From: Dehalococcoidia bacterium | GTDB lineage: Bacteria; Chloroflexota; Dehalococcoidia; Lucifugimonadales; SHYF01 | Length of the DNA stretch: 33,611 nucleotides | Direction of reading: 5' to 3' | NCBI GenBank assembly: GCA_030651175.1 | Contig: JAUSCR010000002.1 | Location: 1-33,611 of the forward strand | Shown here: positions 22,981-31,726 of the stretch, piece after piece | Position numbering within the stretch: the stretch's first letter is position 1 | Layout of the letters: each line of letters opens with the position of its first letter | The notes under the pieces: model-generated | Database searches by the model: none | Told to the model about the DNA's origin: nothing | The model's input: only the letters and a program-made list of their open reading frames with translations | Position numbers and translations under genes: made by a program

Positions 22981-24339
22981 ATGAAGCCCAGGCGGATATT
23001 CTACGGCTGGTGGATTGTGGCCGCTGGCCTTGGAGTGAACTCTCTCAGTTCCACCCTGTATGTGTACGGTTTTGGCGCCTTTTTCATTCCCTGGCAAGAA
23101 GCCTTCGGATGGTCTCGGGCGGCCCTGGGCGGGCTGATAGGGATGGCCAGACTGGAAGGCGGACTGATGGCGCCCATAGCGGGCTGGTTGATAGACAAGT
23201 ACGGGCCGCGGCGGATGATGTTCTTGGGAATCAGCCTGATGGGTGTGGGATTTCTTGCCCTAAGCCAGATCAGATCCCTAACAATGCTCTATGTAGTCTT
23301 TATCGGTCTGCTGGCCACCGGTTCTAGCCTGGGGACTGGGCGAGCCGTACAGGTGGCAGTGGTCAACTGGTTCGTAAGGCGACGCGGTCGGGCCATTGGG
23401 CTGCTGATGACGGGGTTCGGCGTGGGGGGAAGTTTCGTCTTCTTGCTAGGGATGGCCATCGAAAAATTGGGATGGCAGGGTGGGGCCATTCTAGCCGGAA
23501 TAATTACCTTGGTCGTAGGATACCCTCTGGCGTGGATCGTGCGGCACAAGCCGGAGCAGATGGGGCTTCTCCCCGACGGTGATAAGGCCCCTGTGCTCAC
23601 CCCAGACGATCCCAGCCTGGAGAGGGAGACCCCTGCGTCTTATACGGTGGGGTCTGGCAGCCCCACGGCCACCCTGTCGCAGGCCGCTAAGCCACCTCGC
23701 TTTTGGCAACGCGACCCGCGACCTGAGATCGATTTCACCGTGCGGCAGGCGGTCAGAACCCCCGCCTTCTGGATGCTAGCCGTTATGCAGGCCATATGGG
23801 CGGCTGCTCCCGCAATAAACACAGTTCACCTGGCTCCTTTCCTTTCGCAGGAGCTGGGAGTGACGTATGCGGTAGCTCTGGCAGCCCTTTCCTTCTTTGC
23901 ATTTATGACCACCCCCGGACGTCTGGGCTTTGGGTTCATCGCTGACTATGTGAACATCCGTCTTCTCATGGCAGCCCTTCTGATAATCGAAGGTATAGGT
24001 ATATTGCTATTTTCCACCGTTCGCACCATGGGCCAGGTCCCTTTCTACATCATTATTTTCGCCGTGGCCCACGGAGGCGTTGTCTCCTTGCAGGCCGTGC
24101 TTCTGGGCTATTTCTTTGGCAGGAAGAGCTTCGGCACCATAAGCGGCGTCATCTCCATGTTCTCCCTGCCCATGGCCGTAGGTGCTCCTATTTGGATTGG
24201 GTGGATGGCCGATACCCAGCAGGGCGGGTACCGTATTGCCTTTAGGGTCATGGCCGTTTTGCTGGCCGTGGCCGCGACCAGCGTATTGCTGGCCCGCCGG
24301 CCTCGCCTGCGTATGCCGGAAGGCCAACTGGTGTCCTAG
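22981..24339 (+). CDS. MFS transporter (OFA/monocarboxylate-like)
   Basis: A 452-residue major facilitator with about 12 membrane segments in two halves and a hydrophilic loop at about 205-255. The N-terminal FYGWWIVAAGLGVNSLSS and the loop-2-3 motif GWLIDKYGPRRMM are typical of the monocarboxylate/oxalate-formate-antiporter branch. The second half repeats the motif as RLGFGFIADYVNIRLLM. The substrate is unknown. Formate or another small carboxylate is possible because a formate dehydrogenase lies 0.4 kb downstream, but a strong hairpin separates the two. A GAGGAGA site precedes the ATG. Confidence 0.9.
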   Translation: MKPRRIFYGWWIVAAGLGVNSLSSTLYVYGFGAFFIPWQEAFGWSRAALGGLIGMARLEGGLMAPIAGWLIDKYGPRRMMFLGISLMGVGFLALSQIRSLTMLYVVFIGLLATGSSLGTGRAVQVAVVNWFVRRRGRAIGLLMTGFGVGGSFVFLLGMAIEKLGWQGGAILAGIITLVVGYPLAWIVRHKPEQMGLLPDGDKAPVLTPDDPSLERETPASYTVGSGSPTATLSQAAKPPRFWQRDPRPEIDFTVRQAVRTPAFWMLAVMQAIWAAAPAINTVHLAPFLSQELGVTYAVALAALSFFAFMTTPGRLGFGFIADYVNIRLLMAALLIIEGIGILLFSTVRTMGQVPFYIIIFAVAHGGVVSLQAVLLGYFFGRKSFGTISGVISMFSLPMAVGAPIWIGWMADTQQGGYRIAFRVMAVLLAVAATSVLLARRPRLRMPEGQLVS

Positions 24340-24351
24340 GAGTGGTTTCAA

Positions 24352-24393
24352 CAATAACTAACCCCCCGATGCAAGTCGGGGGGTTGGTTATTG
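24352..24393 (+). terminator. Strong hairpin after the MFS gene
   Basis: CAATAACTAACCCCCCGA (24352-24369) pairs with TCGGGGGGTTGGTTATTG (24376-24393), an 18-bp stem with one G-T wobble and a 6-nt loop. It starts 13 nt after the stop codon. No long T-tract follows, but the A/T-rich stem base fits termination. Confidence 0.75.
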
Positions 24394-24731
24394 TCCATGC
24401 CTCCCTTTGGCCGCTCCCAACAGCCGTGTCGCAGGCTTCCGGTGGTACCAGGTCGCACGGGTAAACTCCTCCAGCATCCACCATCCCGCTGTGTGGGGAC
24501 CTCTTCTCATGCTCGCTCCGGTGACATGTATTATGAGTCAATACGGGTGCTTGACGGGGCTCCGAGGTGTCTGTACCATCAAACTCATTCAGAATGATCT
24601 GGTCTTTCGATGTCCGTACCTTGAAGTTGGAGATCTCGGCTAATGCATCATCCAGGCCATGTCGGACCAGAAGAATCCAGCCGGCTGCAAGGCGCGGTCC
24701 ATCGAAACGGTCTGTCTAAAGGTATGTACCT
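24394..24731. other. Gap without a supported gene
   Basis: Neither strand shows a convincing gene in these ~340 bases. The only plausible signal is a weak promoter at 24551-24579. A GGTGGTACC palindrome at 24441-24449 resembles part of a T-box but lacks the rest of such an element. Confidence 0.5.
24551..24579 (+). promoter_or_regulatory. Possible formate dehydrogenase promoter
   Basis: TTGACG (24551-24556), a 17-nt spacer and TACCAT (24574-24579; four of six consensus bases). It would give a ~145-nt leader to the GTG at 24732. Confidence 0.35.
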
Positions 24732-25391
24732 GTGACAGAGCAGCTATACATCAACGGCAGGCCTCTGCCGGTAACGCCGGGGCAAACTCTCCTGGGATCC
24801 CTGGAGATGGCAGGGGTAAACGTGCCGTCTCTCTGCTATGAGCCACGCCTGTCCCCTCAGGGTACGTGCCGCCTATGCCTCGTTGAGGTTGATGGCCTGG
24901 CAAAGCCAGTGGCTGCATGCACAACAATCGCCGAGCCAGGTATGCGTGTCACCACTGAATCCGATGGTTTGACCGAATACCGTAGGCTCATCCTGGAGCT
25001 TCTGCTTTCGGAGACACCGCCCACCCAGGGATGCCCCCGATGCTCCACCCTTGGCCCCTGCCAGCTTCACGCCGCCGCCGGCAGGTACGGTGCGCAGGAA
25101 GACAGATTCCCTCGACTATCGCAGCGGAAGCCCAGCCAAGACCCCAACCCGTTCATCCGGAGAGACTACCAGTGGTGCATAGCCTGCTTCCGCTGTACCA
25201 GGATATGCGAGGAGCTGGAAATGGCCAGAGCCATAGTTCCTTCGGGGAGAGGCCAGTCAACTTGCATTACCAGCTTCCCAGGAGACCGCCTTCTGGAAAG
25301 CCCATGCACTTTCTGTGGCCAGTGCATCCACACCTGCCCCACCGGGGCACTGATGGATAGAAAGGTGGTACACCAACTTGGCTATGAATGA
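24732..25391 (+). CDS. Formate dehydrogenase iron-sulfur subunit (NuoG-N-terminus-like)
   Basis: A 219-residue multi-cluster ferredoxin subunit likely carrying electrons from the catalytic subunit. An N-terminal [2Fe-2S] domain has Cys35, 46, 49 and 63 (LCYEPRLSPQGTCRLC and AACTT). The complex-I-type His-Cys3 [4Fe-4S] domain follows, with Cys101, 104 and 110, but its usual His (SEHP) is Thr95 (SETP). Two [4Fe-4S] motifs follow: CIACFRCTRIC (Cys149-159) and CTFCGQCIHTC (Cys192-202). In many NAD(P)-linked formate dehydrogenases this module is fused to the catalytic chain. Here it is a separate gene overlapping fdhA by 8 nt. The start is GTG. No NuoE/F-like diaphorase subunit is in the window, so the electron acceptor is unknown. 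Confidence 0.88.
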   Translation: MTEQLYINGRPLPVTPGQTLLGSLEMAGVNVPSLCYEPRLSPQGTCRLCLVEVDGLAKPVAACTTIAEPGMRVTTESDGLTEYRRLILELLLSETPPTQGCPRCSTLGPCQLHAAAGRYGAQEDRFPRLSQRKPSQDPNPFIRRDYQWCIACFRCTRICEELEMARAIVPSGRGQSTCITSFPGDRLLESPCTFCGQCIHTCPTGALMDRKVVHQLGYE

Positions 25392-27447
25392 AGTCAGTCG
25401 TGTAGCTACCATATGTCCCTACTGTGGCACTGGATGTGGCCTGCAGCTACTGGTTCGCAATGGTCGCCTCATTGGCGCTGAGCCCGACTTCGCCAATCCA
25501 GTGAGCCAAGGGTCACTGTGCGTGAAGGGCCAGTTCGCCGCATGTGACTTTGTGGCAAGCGAAGACAGGCTGACCCATCCGCTCATTGCTGAGAACGGCT
25601 CTTTCCGGCGGGCCACATGGGACGAGGCATACAATCTTATCGCCAAACGCTTTTCCGATGTGCGTGACGAGTTCGGCCCAGACGCCCTCGCTTTCTGGAG
25701 CTCCGCCCGCGCTACCAACGAGGCCAACTACCTCATGCAGAAGCTTGCGCGGGCGGTCATAGGCACCAACAACATAGACAACTGCGCTCGTACCTGACAC
25801 GCCCCAACAGTCGCCGGTCTGGCGATAATGGTCGGGCGAGGGGCAATGAGCAACTCAATCAACGAGTTGAAAGGGGCAGACTTCCTGCTGGTTGCAGGCA
25901 GCAACACCACAGAGACCCACCCTGTAATCGCTCTCCGTATCAAAGAAGCTGTGCGGCATGGCGCGCGGCTTGTTGTGGTGGACCCCCGCAGGATTGAGAT
26001 GACTCGCCTTGCGCACAGGTGGCTCCCGCTTACCATCGGCACGGACATACCGCTATTCAACGCAATGGCTCACGTGATTATTCGCGAGCGCTTGTACGAC
26101 GCATCCTATGTAAGCGAAAAGACAGAAGGGTTTGAGGAGCTTGCGAGGCACCTGGAGCGCTATACTCCGGAGCTTGCGGAGAGTATTACCGGCGTGCCAG
26201 CCGACGACATAGTGCAAACGGCCAGGGAGTACGCGACATCGCCTAGGGCGTCCATCGTGTACACCCTGGGGATCACAGAGCACTCGTGCGGCACACACAA
26301 CGTGCAGTCCCTGGCAAACCTGGCCCTCCTCTGCGGCAACTTCGGCAAGCCTTACGCGGGAGTAAACCCGCTACGTGGGCAGAACAATGTTCAGGGCGCC
26401 GGGGACATGGGATGCATCCCCACGGACTTTCCTGGATACCAGAAAGCGGATAACCCAGCGGTGCGCGCCAGATTTGAGAAGGCATGGGGTCGGCCCCTGC
26501 CTGAGACAAGGGGCACCACCAAGATAACTGCGCTGAACCAGATCCTCAGAGACCGCCTCAAATGTGTGTACATCATGGGTGAGAATACCGTTGTGTCGGA
26601 CGCCCACGCCTCCCACACCCGGGCTGCCCTGGAGCACCTTGACTTCCTGGTAGTCCAGGACATCTTCATGACCGAGACGGCCCGCCTGGCCGATGTGGTG
26701 CTCCCAGCGGCCTGCTACGCCGAGGTGGACGGCACGTTCACCAACACGGAACGCCGCGTCCAACGGGTGCGGAAGGCAGTGGAGCCTCCGGGAGAAGCCA
26801 AGCCCGACTGGCTCATTGTCAGCGAGCTATCCTCCCGCTTGGGCTACCCCATGCCATACGTACACCCTTCAGAGATATGGGACGAGGTGGCCAGCCTGGT
26901 CCCTACCCTCAGCGGCATCTCCTACCAGCGGCTGGACCGGGAAGGAGGGCTTCAGTGGCCGTGCCCCACGCCGGACCACCCCGGCACCACTTACCTCCAT
27001 TCTGGTAGACCAGACTCAGGGACTGGTTATTTTGGCCTGGTGGACCATATACCGCCTGCCGAGCCCCCTGACATAGACTACCCACTTGTGCTTACCACAG
27101 GCCGGCGTCGCCCTGCGTACCATACCGGCACTATGACCCGGCGCGCATCCGGTTTCGACCTTCTTGCGCCCCACGAACTGGCGGAGATTAACCCTGCGGA
27201 CGCCGCTGCCCTGGGGGTGAGGGATGGAGAAGAGGTGATGGTGGTGTCACGACGTGGCCGGGTGGCAGTGAAGGCAAAGGTTACCGATCGTTCGCCTCTG
27301 GGAGCGGTTTTCATGAGCTTCCACTTCCCTGACGAAACGTACACCAACCTGCTCACAACCGATGCATGCGATTTCATCACCGAGACGCCGGAGTTCAAGG
27401 CGTGCGCCGTGCGAGTGGAGAAGTTGCCTGTTGCCCATCATCAATGA
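25384..27447 (+). CDS. fdhA: Formate dehydrogenase catalytic subunit, selenocysteine-containing
   Basis: Molybdenum/tungsten bis-pterin enzyme that oxidises formate to CO2 (or the reverse), 687 residues when TGA 25795-25797 is read as Sec138. An N-terminal [4Fe-4S] motif has Cys11, 14, 18 and 46 (CPYCGTGC, then SLCVKG). The active-site segment is NIDNCART-U-HAPTVAGLAIMVG, matching selenocysteine formate dehydrogenases (NVDxCARV-U-HxPSVAGL). The next His139 is conserved. Pterin-binding domains follow (ETHPVIALRIKEA, NPLRGQNNVQGAGDMGC, FMTETARLADVVLPAAC) with a C-terminal molybdopterin-dinucleotide domain (TGRRRPAYHTGTMTRRASG). The frame is intact on both sides of the TGA and a SECIS hairpin follows it. 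TTG 25378 is an alternative start two codons earlier. selA/B/C and fdhD are not in the window. Confidence 0.93.
25795..25830 (+). promoter_or_regulatory. UGA(Sec) codon and bacterial SECIS hairpin
   Basis: TGA at 25795-25797 is followed by the stem TCGCC (25811-25815) / GGCGA (25821-25825) with apical loop GGTCT. In E. coli fdhF, as I recall it, the loop GGUCU begins 19 nt after the UGA; here it also begins at nt 19. The first bases after TGA (CACG-CCCA-type) are likewise similar. It lies within the coding region, as bacterial SECIS elements do. Confidence 0.9.
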
Positions 27448-27517
27448 CAAGATGGCTGGCAGGGTGTTCCCTGGACAGAGTTCGAGGTTCCACAAGTCCG
27501 ATTTTATCGAGAACTTC

Positions 27518-27532
27518 CCGACCTTTGGTCGG
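27518..27532. terminator. Small hairpin after fdhA
   Basis: CCGACC-TTT-GGTCGG is a perfect 6-bp stem 70 nt past the fdhA stop. There is no T-tract. It may be a weak terminator between fdhA (+) and the convergent ABC operon (-). Confidence 0.35.
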
Positions 27533-27562
27533 AGCTCACCCCATGAGCGCCATGGCCAACAG

Positions 27563-27608
27563 TGCCCGTATGCCCCTATGCCCCTACCCCAATGCCCGTA
27601 TGCCCATC
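27563..27608 (+). repeat. Short octamer repeat TGCCCNTA
   Basis: About five near-copies (TGCCCGTA, TGCCCCTA, TGCCCCTA, TGCCCGTA, TGCCCATC), two of them separated by CCCCAA, in the convergent gap between fdhA and the ABC operon. No function is apparent. Confidence 0.65.
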
Positions 27609-27677
27609 TAGCAAGACTCGCCCCAGACCTTAGCAGGCCACAGCTTGCGTCATGGTGAGCTGATTGGTAGGGAGACG

Positions 27678-28670
27678 TTAGTACAGATGGCAAGCCACCT
27701 TACGGCCCAGACGTACCTCCCTCAGTGCGGGGACAACCTCTGAGCAGCGGTCAAAGGCCAAAGGACAGCGAGGGTGGAAGGCACACCCGGAAGGTAGATT
27801 CAAGGGCGAAGGGATCTCTCCCGCAAGGACGATCTCTTCCCGTCCGACATCTGGGCGAGCCGGGAGGGAGGCGGAGATAAGGGCCTTGGTATAAGGATGC
27901 AGAGGATCGGTGAACAAGTCGTGGCTATCTGCCTCTTCTACTAGTTCCCCCAAGTACATTACCCCCACCCGGTGACTCATATAGCGCACCGTGGCCAAGT
28001 TGTGGGCAATAAGGAGGTAGGCAATGCCGTACTCTTTTTGGATGACCTTGAGGAGGTTCATGACTTGGGCCCTTATTGAGACATCTAGGGCTGAAACAGG
28101 CTCGTCAAGAACTATCAGCTTGGGGCGCAGGGCAATGGCACGAGCGATGGCGATGCGTTGCCTCTGCCCGCCGCTAAATTCGTGGGGATAAAAGTCCGCC
28201 TGGGATGGGTGCAGCCCCACCTCCTCTAACAATTTCTTTACCTCTGCCTTGAGTTCCATGTTAGTAAGGCGTTTATGGGTCATCAGAGGCTCGGCGATGA
28301 TGGATTGGACCCGCACCCGTGGGTTGAAGGAGCTCCAGGGGTCTTGGAAAACGACGCTTACTGAAGCACGGTACTGCCTCAACTGCTCACGACTAGCGTT
28401 AAGGATGTCGACGCCTTGGAACAGAATCTCTCCCTCGCTGGGCTTTTCCACAAGAAGGATTAACTTACCGGTGGTCGTCTTGCCACAGCCCGATTCGCCT
28501 ACCAAGCCGTAGGTCTGCCCTTGAGAGATACCAAGAGACACACCGTCCACCGCCTTAACAGTGCCGATGCGTCGCCTCATAAGGACACCCTTGGTTATTG
28601 GGAAGTGCTTTTTGACGTTCTTGAGCGTCAAAAGATCGCCGGGGCTTTGCATAGCTTCAATCCTTTCCAC
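27678..28670 (-). CDS. Peptide-type ABC transporter ATP-binding protein (DppF/OppF-like)
   Basis: A 330-residue cytoplasmic ATPase. Walker A is GESGCGKTTTGK, the signature is FSGGQRQRIAIARA, Walker B is LIVLDEPVSALD and the switch His follows in LLIAHNLATV. The C-terminal oligopeptide-transporter extension has CAFHPRCPLAFDRC, a Cys-containing segment that in related ATPases may hold an Fe-S cluster. It is the last gene of the operon. Its start region overlaps the end of the DppD-like gene by 14 nt, suggesting coupled translation. MERIEAMQSPGDLLTL is the annotated N-terminus; the internal Met7 is an alternative. Confidence 0.95.
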   Translation of the reverse strand: MERIEAMQSPGDLLTLKNVKKHFPITKGVLMRRRIGTVKAVDGVSLGISQGQTYGLVGESGCGKTTTGKLILLVEKPSEGEILFQGVDILNASREQLRQYRASVSVVFQDPWSSFNPRVRVQSIIAEPLMTHKRLTNMELKAEVKKLLEEVGLHPSQADFYPHEFSGGQRQRIAIARAIALRPKLIVLDEPVSALDVSIRAQVMNLLKVIQKEYGIAYLLIAHNLATVRYMSHRVGVMYLGELVEEADSHDLFTDPLHPYTKALISASLPARPDVGREEIVLAGEIPSPLNLPSGCAFHPRCPLAFDRCSEVVPALREVRLGRKVACHLY

Positions 28671-29640
28671 TCAGCATCCAGCATCGGGCACTATGTCCTG
28701 GGGCTACAGTGAACTCCGGAGGATACTCGACTCGGCAGCGGTCAAAAGCCAAGGGGCAACGAGGCTCAAAGCTACACCCTATCGGCAGGTTCTCCGGTCT
28801 TGGCGGCTGGCCTTCTATTGCAGGCAGGAACTCTACCTCCTGCTCCAGGTCAGGCACCGACCGGAGGAGAGCCACGGTGTATGGGTGGGCGGGCTCCGAG
28901 AAAAGCCGCCTTACATCTGCAATTTCCACTATCCTGCCCGCATACATTACCGCCACTCGGTCGCACATCCTGGCCACAATGCCAAAATCATGGGTGATAA
29001 AGATGATGGATACCCCAGTTTCTGCCTGGATCTCCTTCAGCAATCGAAGGTACTGTAGCTGGATCGTGGCATCCAGGGAGGTGGTGGGCTCATCGGCGAT
29101 AAGTACCTTGGGCCTGCGTGAGATAGCGATGGCCCCCACCACCCGCTGCCGCATACCGCCGCTCATCTGGTGAGGGTAGTTACCCATTCTAGCCTCTGGA
29201 GCGGATATTCCGACCCTCTCCAGGAGTTCTAACGCCCTTTGCCGGGCAGACTTCGGCTCCATCTTATCTTCCGTGCGCAGCGCTTCGGTAGTCTGGTCAC
29301 CAATGCTGAGCACAGGATTCAGAGAGGTCATGGGGTCCTGCTGGATCATGCAGATCTTCTTACCCCTAATCTTCGTCATCTCGGCGCTGCTCTTCTTTAG
29401 CAGGTCCTCTCCCTCCAGGAGTATCTCGCCGCCAACAATCCGGCCTGCCGGATGGGGAACCAAGCGAAGGATAGACAATGCCGTCACACTCTTCCCACTC
29501 GCCGACTCGCCTACAACACCCAAGGTCTCCCCCTCCACCAGGTCAAAGCTCACCCCGTCCACGGCCTTGACGACGCCGGAGCGCGGGAAGAAGTAGGTCC
29601 TCAGATCCTTGACTTCAAGTACAACCTTGTGTGCCAACAA
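28657..29640 (-). CDS. Peptide-type ABC transporter ATP-binding protein (DppD/OppD-like)
   Basis: A 327-residue ATPase. Walker A is GESASGKSVTA, the signature is MSGGMRQRVVGAIA, Walker B is VLIADEPTTSLD and the switch His is in IFITHDFGIV. The C-terminal extension has CSFEPRCPLAFDRC. The start is TTG at 29640, with AAAGGGGG just upstream. No ATG or GTG gives the conserved N-terminus VVLEVKDLRTYFF. It pairs with the DppF-like ATPase to energise the permeases encoded just upstream. Confidence 0.95.
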   Translation of the reverse strand: MLAHKVVLEVKDLRTYFFPRSGVVKAVDGVSFDLVEGETLGVVGESASGKSVTALSILRLVPHPAGRIVGGEILLEGEDLLKKSSAEMTKIRGKKICMIQQDPMTSLNPVLSIGDQTTEALRTEDKMEPKSARQRALELLERVGISAPEARMGNYPHQMSGGMRQRVVGAIAISRRPKVLIADEPTTSLDATIQLQYLRLLKEIQAETGVSIIFITHDFGIVARMCDRVAVMYAGRIVEIADVRRLFSEPAHPYTVALLRSVPDLEQEVEFLPAIEGQPPRPENLPIGCSFEPRCPLAFDRCRVEYPPEFTVAPGHSARCWMLSGKD

Positions 29641-29659
29641 AGCCCCCTTTAGCCAGTGC

Positions 29660-30541
29660 CTAGAGCCGCCGCAACTTGGGGTCCAGGGTATCTCTAAGCC
29701 AATCGCCGAGATAATTGAAGGCCATGACTACGGCCATAATGACCAGGCCGGGCAAGAGGGCGAGCCACCATGCGGTGAGTATCACCTGCCGCCCCTCGGC
29801 CACCATGATGCCCCAGGCCGGTGCACCGGGAGGAAAACCCAGGCCCAGGAAGCTGAGAGACGCCTCCAGAAGGATGACCTGAGCTACCATAATGCTTGCA
29901 ATGACCATCACGATGTTGGCAACACTGCTGAAGATGTGGCGACGCACGATCACGTGGGGTGGCACCCCCATGATCCTGGCTATAATGACGTAGTCCCTTT
30001 CCTTGGCTGACAGGGCCTCTCCTCTAACCATGCGTGCGAACCGGGGCCATGTGGTGGCCGCCACAGCCACGACGATATTCTGTATTCCTGAACCCATCAA
30101 GGTTACGATGATCATGGCCACCAGTATGGAAGGGAACCCAAGCAGACCGTCGGTGATGCGCATGATGATGGTATCAACCCACTTGCCGGCGTAGCCGGAA
30201 ATAAGGCCCAACGTAGTTCCCAGTGTCACCCCGACCGCCAGCGCCGACAAGCTGATGGTGGCTGAGTTACGAGCACCAAAGATAAGCCGACTGAGGATGT
30301 CTCTGCCCAGCATGTCCGTGCCCAAGGGATGGGTGAACGTCTTGAAGGGAGCGATCCTCGCGTCCATGAGCGAGATTTCCGTGGGGTCGTAGGGAGCCAG
30401 TAAGGGAGCAAAGATAGCGCTTACCATCAGGGTCGTCAGAATTACAATGGGTATCCACGGCAGCCTCAGCCTTTTCGCCTGAAGAACCGTCCTTCCCAGC
30501 CGTCCATAGCGACCAAGCACAACAGCAGTTGAGACAGCCAT
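29660..30541 (-). CDS. Peptide-type ABC transporter permease (DppC-like)
   Basis: A 293-residue inner-membrane permease. It has the N-terminal hydrophobic segment PIVILTTLMVSAIFAPLLAPYDP, the family segment HPLGTDMLGRDILSRLIFG, five further membrane segments and the EAA-type loop EASLSFLGLGFPPGAPAWG. The C-terminus NYLGDWLRDTLDPKLRRL is typical. It is only moderately similar to the DppC-like protein at 15.7 kb. It starts 15 nt after the DppB-like stop. Confidence 0.95.
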   Translation of the reverse strand: MAVSTAVVLGRYGRLGRTVLQAKRLRLPWIPIVILTTLMVSAIFAPLLAPYDPTEISLMDARIAPFKTFTHPLGTDMLGRDILSRLIFGARNSATISLSALAVGVTLGTTLGLISGYAGKWVDTIIMRITDGLLGFPSILVAMIIVTLMGSGIQNIVVAVAATTWPRFARMVRGEALSAKERDYVIIARIMGVPPHVIVRRHIFSSVANIVMVIASIMVAQVILLEASLSFLGLGFPPGAPAWGIMVAEGRQVILTAWWLALLPGLVIMAVVMAFNYLGDWLRDTLDPKLRRL

Positions 30542-30556
30542 TTCAACCCTTTTTCA

Positions 30557-31483
30557 TCAGCCGACCCTAATCCTTGGGTCGGCGTAGCCATACAGTACGT
30601 CGACGATGAAAGATGTGACAATGAAGAAGAAAGCGGAGACCAGAATCGTCCCCTCCACCAGTGGGAAGTTCCGCTGAACAACCCCTTCCAGCATGAGCCG
30701 ACCAACCCCCGGCCAAGCGAAGATCACCTCTACCACAATCGAGCCGTTCAACAACCCCGCCAGGGACAGGCCTCCAAAGGTGAGCAAGGGGTTCACAGCG
30801 TTCCTGGCGGCATGCTTCCAGATCACCTGCCGTTCACGCAGCCCCTTAATCCGCGCAAACCTCACATACTCGCTGTCCAAGACCTCTAGCATGCTTGAGC
30901 GCGCCAACCTCATGTAGGCAGCCGCGAGGCTCAGGCCTAGCGATAAGGCCGGTAGGACAAGGTTGCTTAAATCTCCCTTGCCATAGGTGGGCAGCCACTT
31001 TAAGGTGGCCCCGAATAGCAGGATCAACATAATGGCCAGCCAGAACTGCGGCGCCGCCATGCCAGCAACGGCAAACAGCTTGCCGGCTTTATCAAATATG
31101 GAATCCCTTTTTACAGCCGACAGAATCCCTAAAGGCACCCCCAAAAGGATCCCCAATAGCAGACCAGCACCGGCCAATTGCAGGGTATTCGGGATACGCT
31201 CCATCATCATCGTGCGGACGGACCGCTGGTGGTATGTCGACTGCCCGAAGTCGAGCTTAGTAACCACCCTCTTCAGGAAAATGTAGTACTGCACAATAAA
31301 GGGCTTGTCCAGGCCCAGTTGCTTTCTCACCATTGCGTATATCTCCGGGGTGACATCCTCGCTTCCGCGGATCAGGAAGTACTCAGGACTCCCCGTCAGA
31401 TGGACGCTGCCGAACACCAAAAGGCTCAGCGCGAGCAGTGTCACCACCCCCTCAGCGAGCCTCCGGGCAACATACCTGTACAT
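30557..31483 (-). CDS. Peptide-type ABC transporter permease (DppB-like)
   Basis: A 308-residue permease starting MYRYVARRLAEGVVTLLALSL, with the LGLDKPFIVQYYIFLKRVV and LDFGQSTYHQRSV segments, six membrane spans and the coupling loop SEYVRFARIKGLRERQVIWKH. The C-terminus VDVLYGYADPRIRVG is typical. It lies 243 nt downstream of the binding-protein gene. That gap carries a possible stem CTTCCCT/AGGGAAG near 31527-31554 but no clear promoter, so cotranscription with attenuation is possible. Confidence 0.95.
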   Translation of the reverse strand: MYRYVARRLAEGVVTLLALSLLVFGSVHLTGSPEYFLIRGSEDVTPEIYAMVRKQLGLDKPFIVQYYIFLKRVVTKLDFGQSTYHQRSVRTMMMERIPNTLQLAGAGLLLGILLGVPLGILSAVKRDSIFDKAGKLFAVAGMAAPQFWLAIMLILLFGATLKWLPTYGKGDLSNLVLPALSLGLSLAAAYMRLARSSMLEVLDSEYVRFARIKGLRERQVIWKHAARNAVNPLLTFGGLSLAGLLNGSIVVEVIFAWPGVGRLMLEGVVQRNFPLVEGTILVSAFFFIVTSFIVDVLYGYADPRIRVG

Positions 31484-31726
31484 GCCTTAAACCTCGCATC
31501 CTATTCAGACAGGAGTGAAGCCCTTCCCTGTCCACAGTCAGATAGGGAAGACCCTTCAGACAGCCTCTTGAGATCCCTTGTACCAGCCCTCGCACCACAG
31601 CCGCCTGCTGGCAATGCGAGGAAGCCCAGTGGCTTGTTATACCCCAACTCCCTAGAATTGCCCCATACTAAGTCACAGGAGTCACAGCCTTACCTGTAGC
31701 TTCTGTGGCAATAGGCACGCAATGCG

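Noticed and set aside
24441-24449. T-box-like GGTGGTACC
   Set aside because: GGTACC is palindromic and so matches by chance on both strands. There is no stem I or specifier structure, and no aminoacyl-tRNA synthetase or amino-acid gene follows.
25795-25797. TGA splitting the formate dehydrogenase into two genes or a pseudogene
   Set aside because: The frame continues unchanged, the TGA aligns with the selenocysteine site and a well-placed SECIS hairpin follows.
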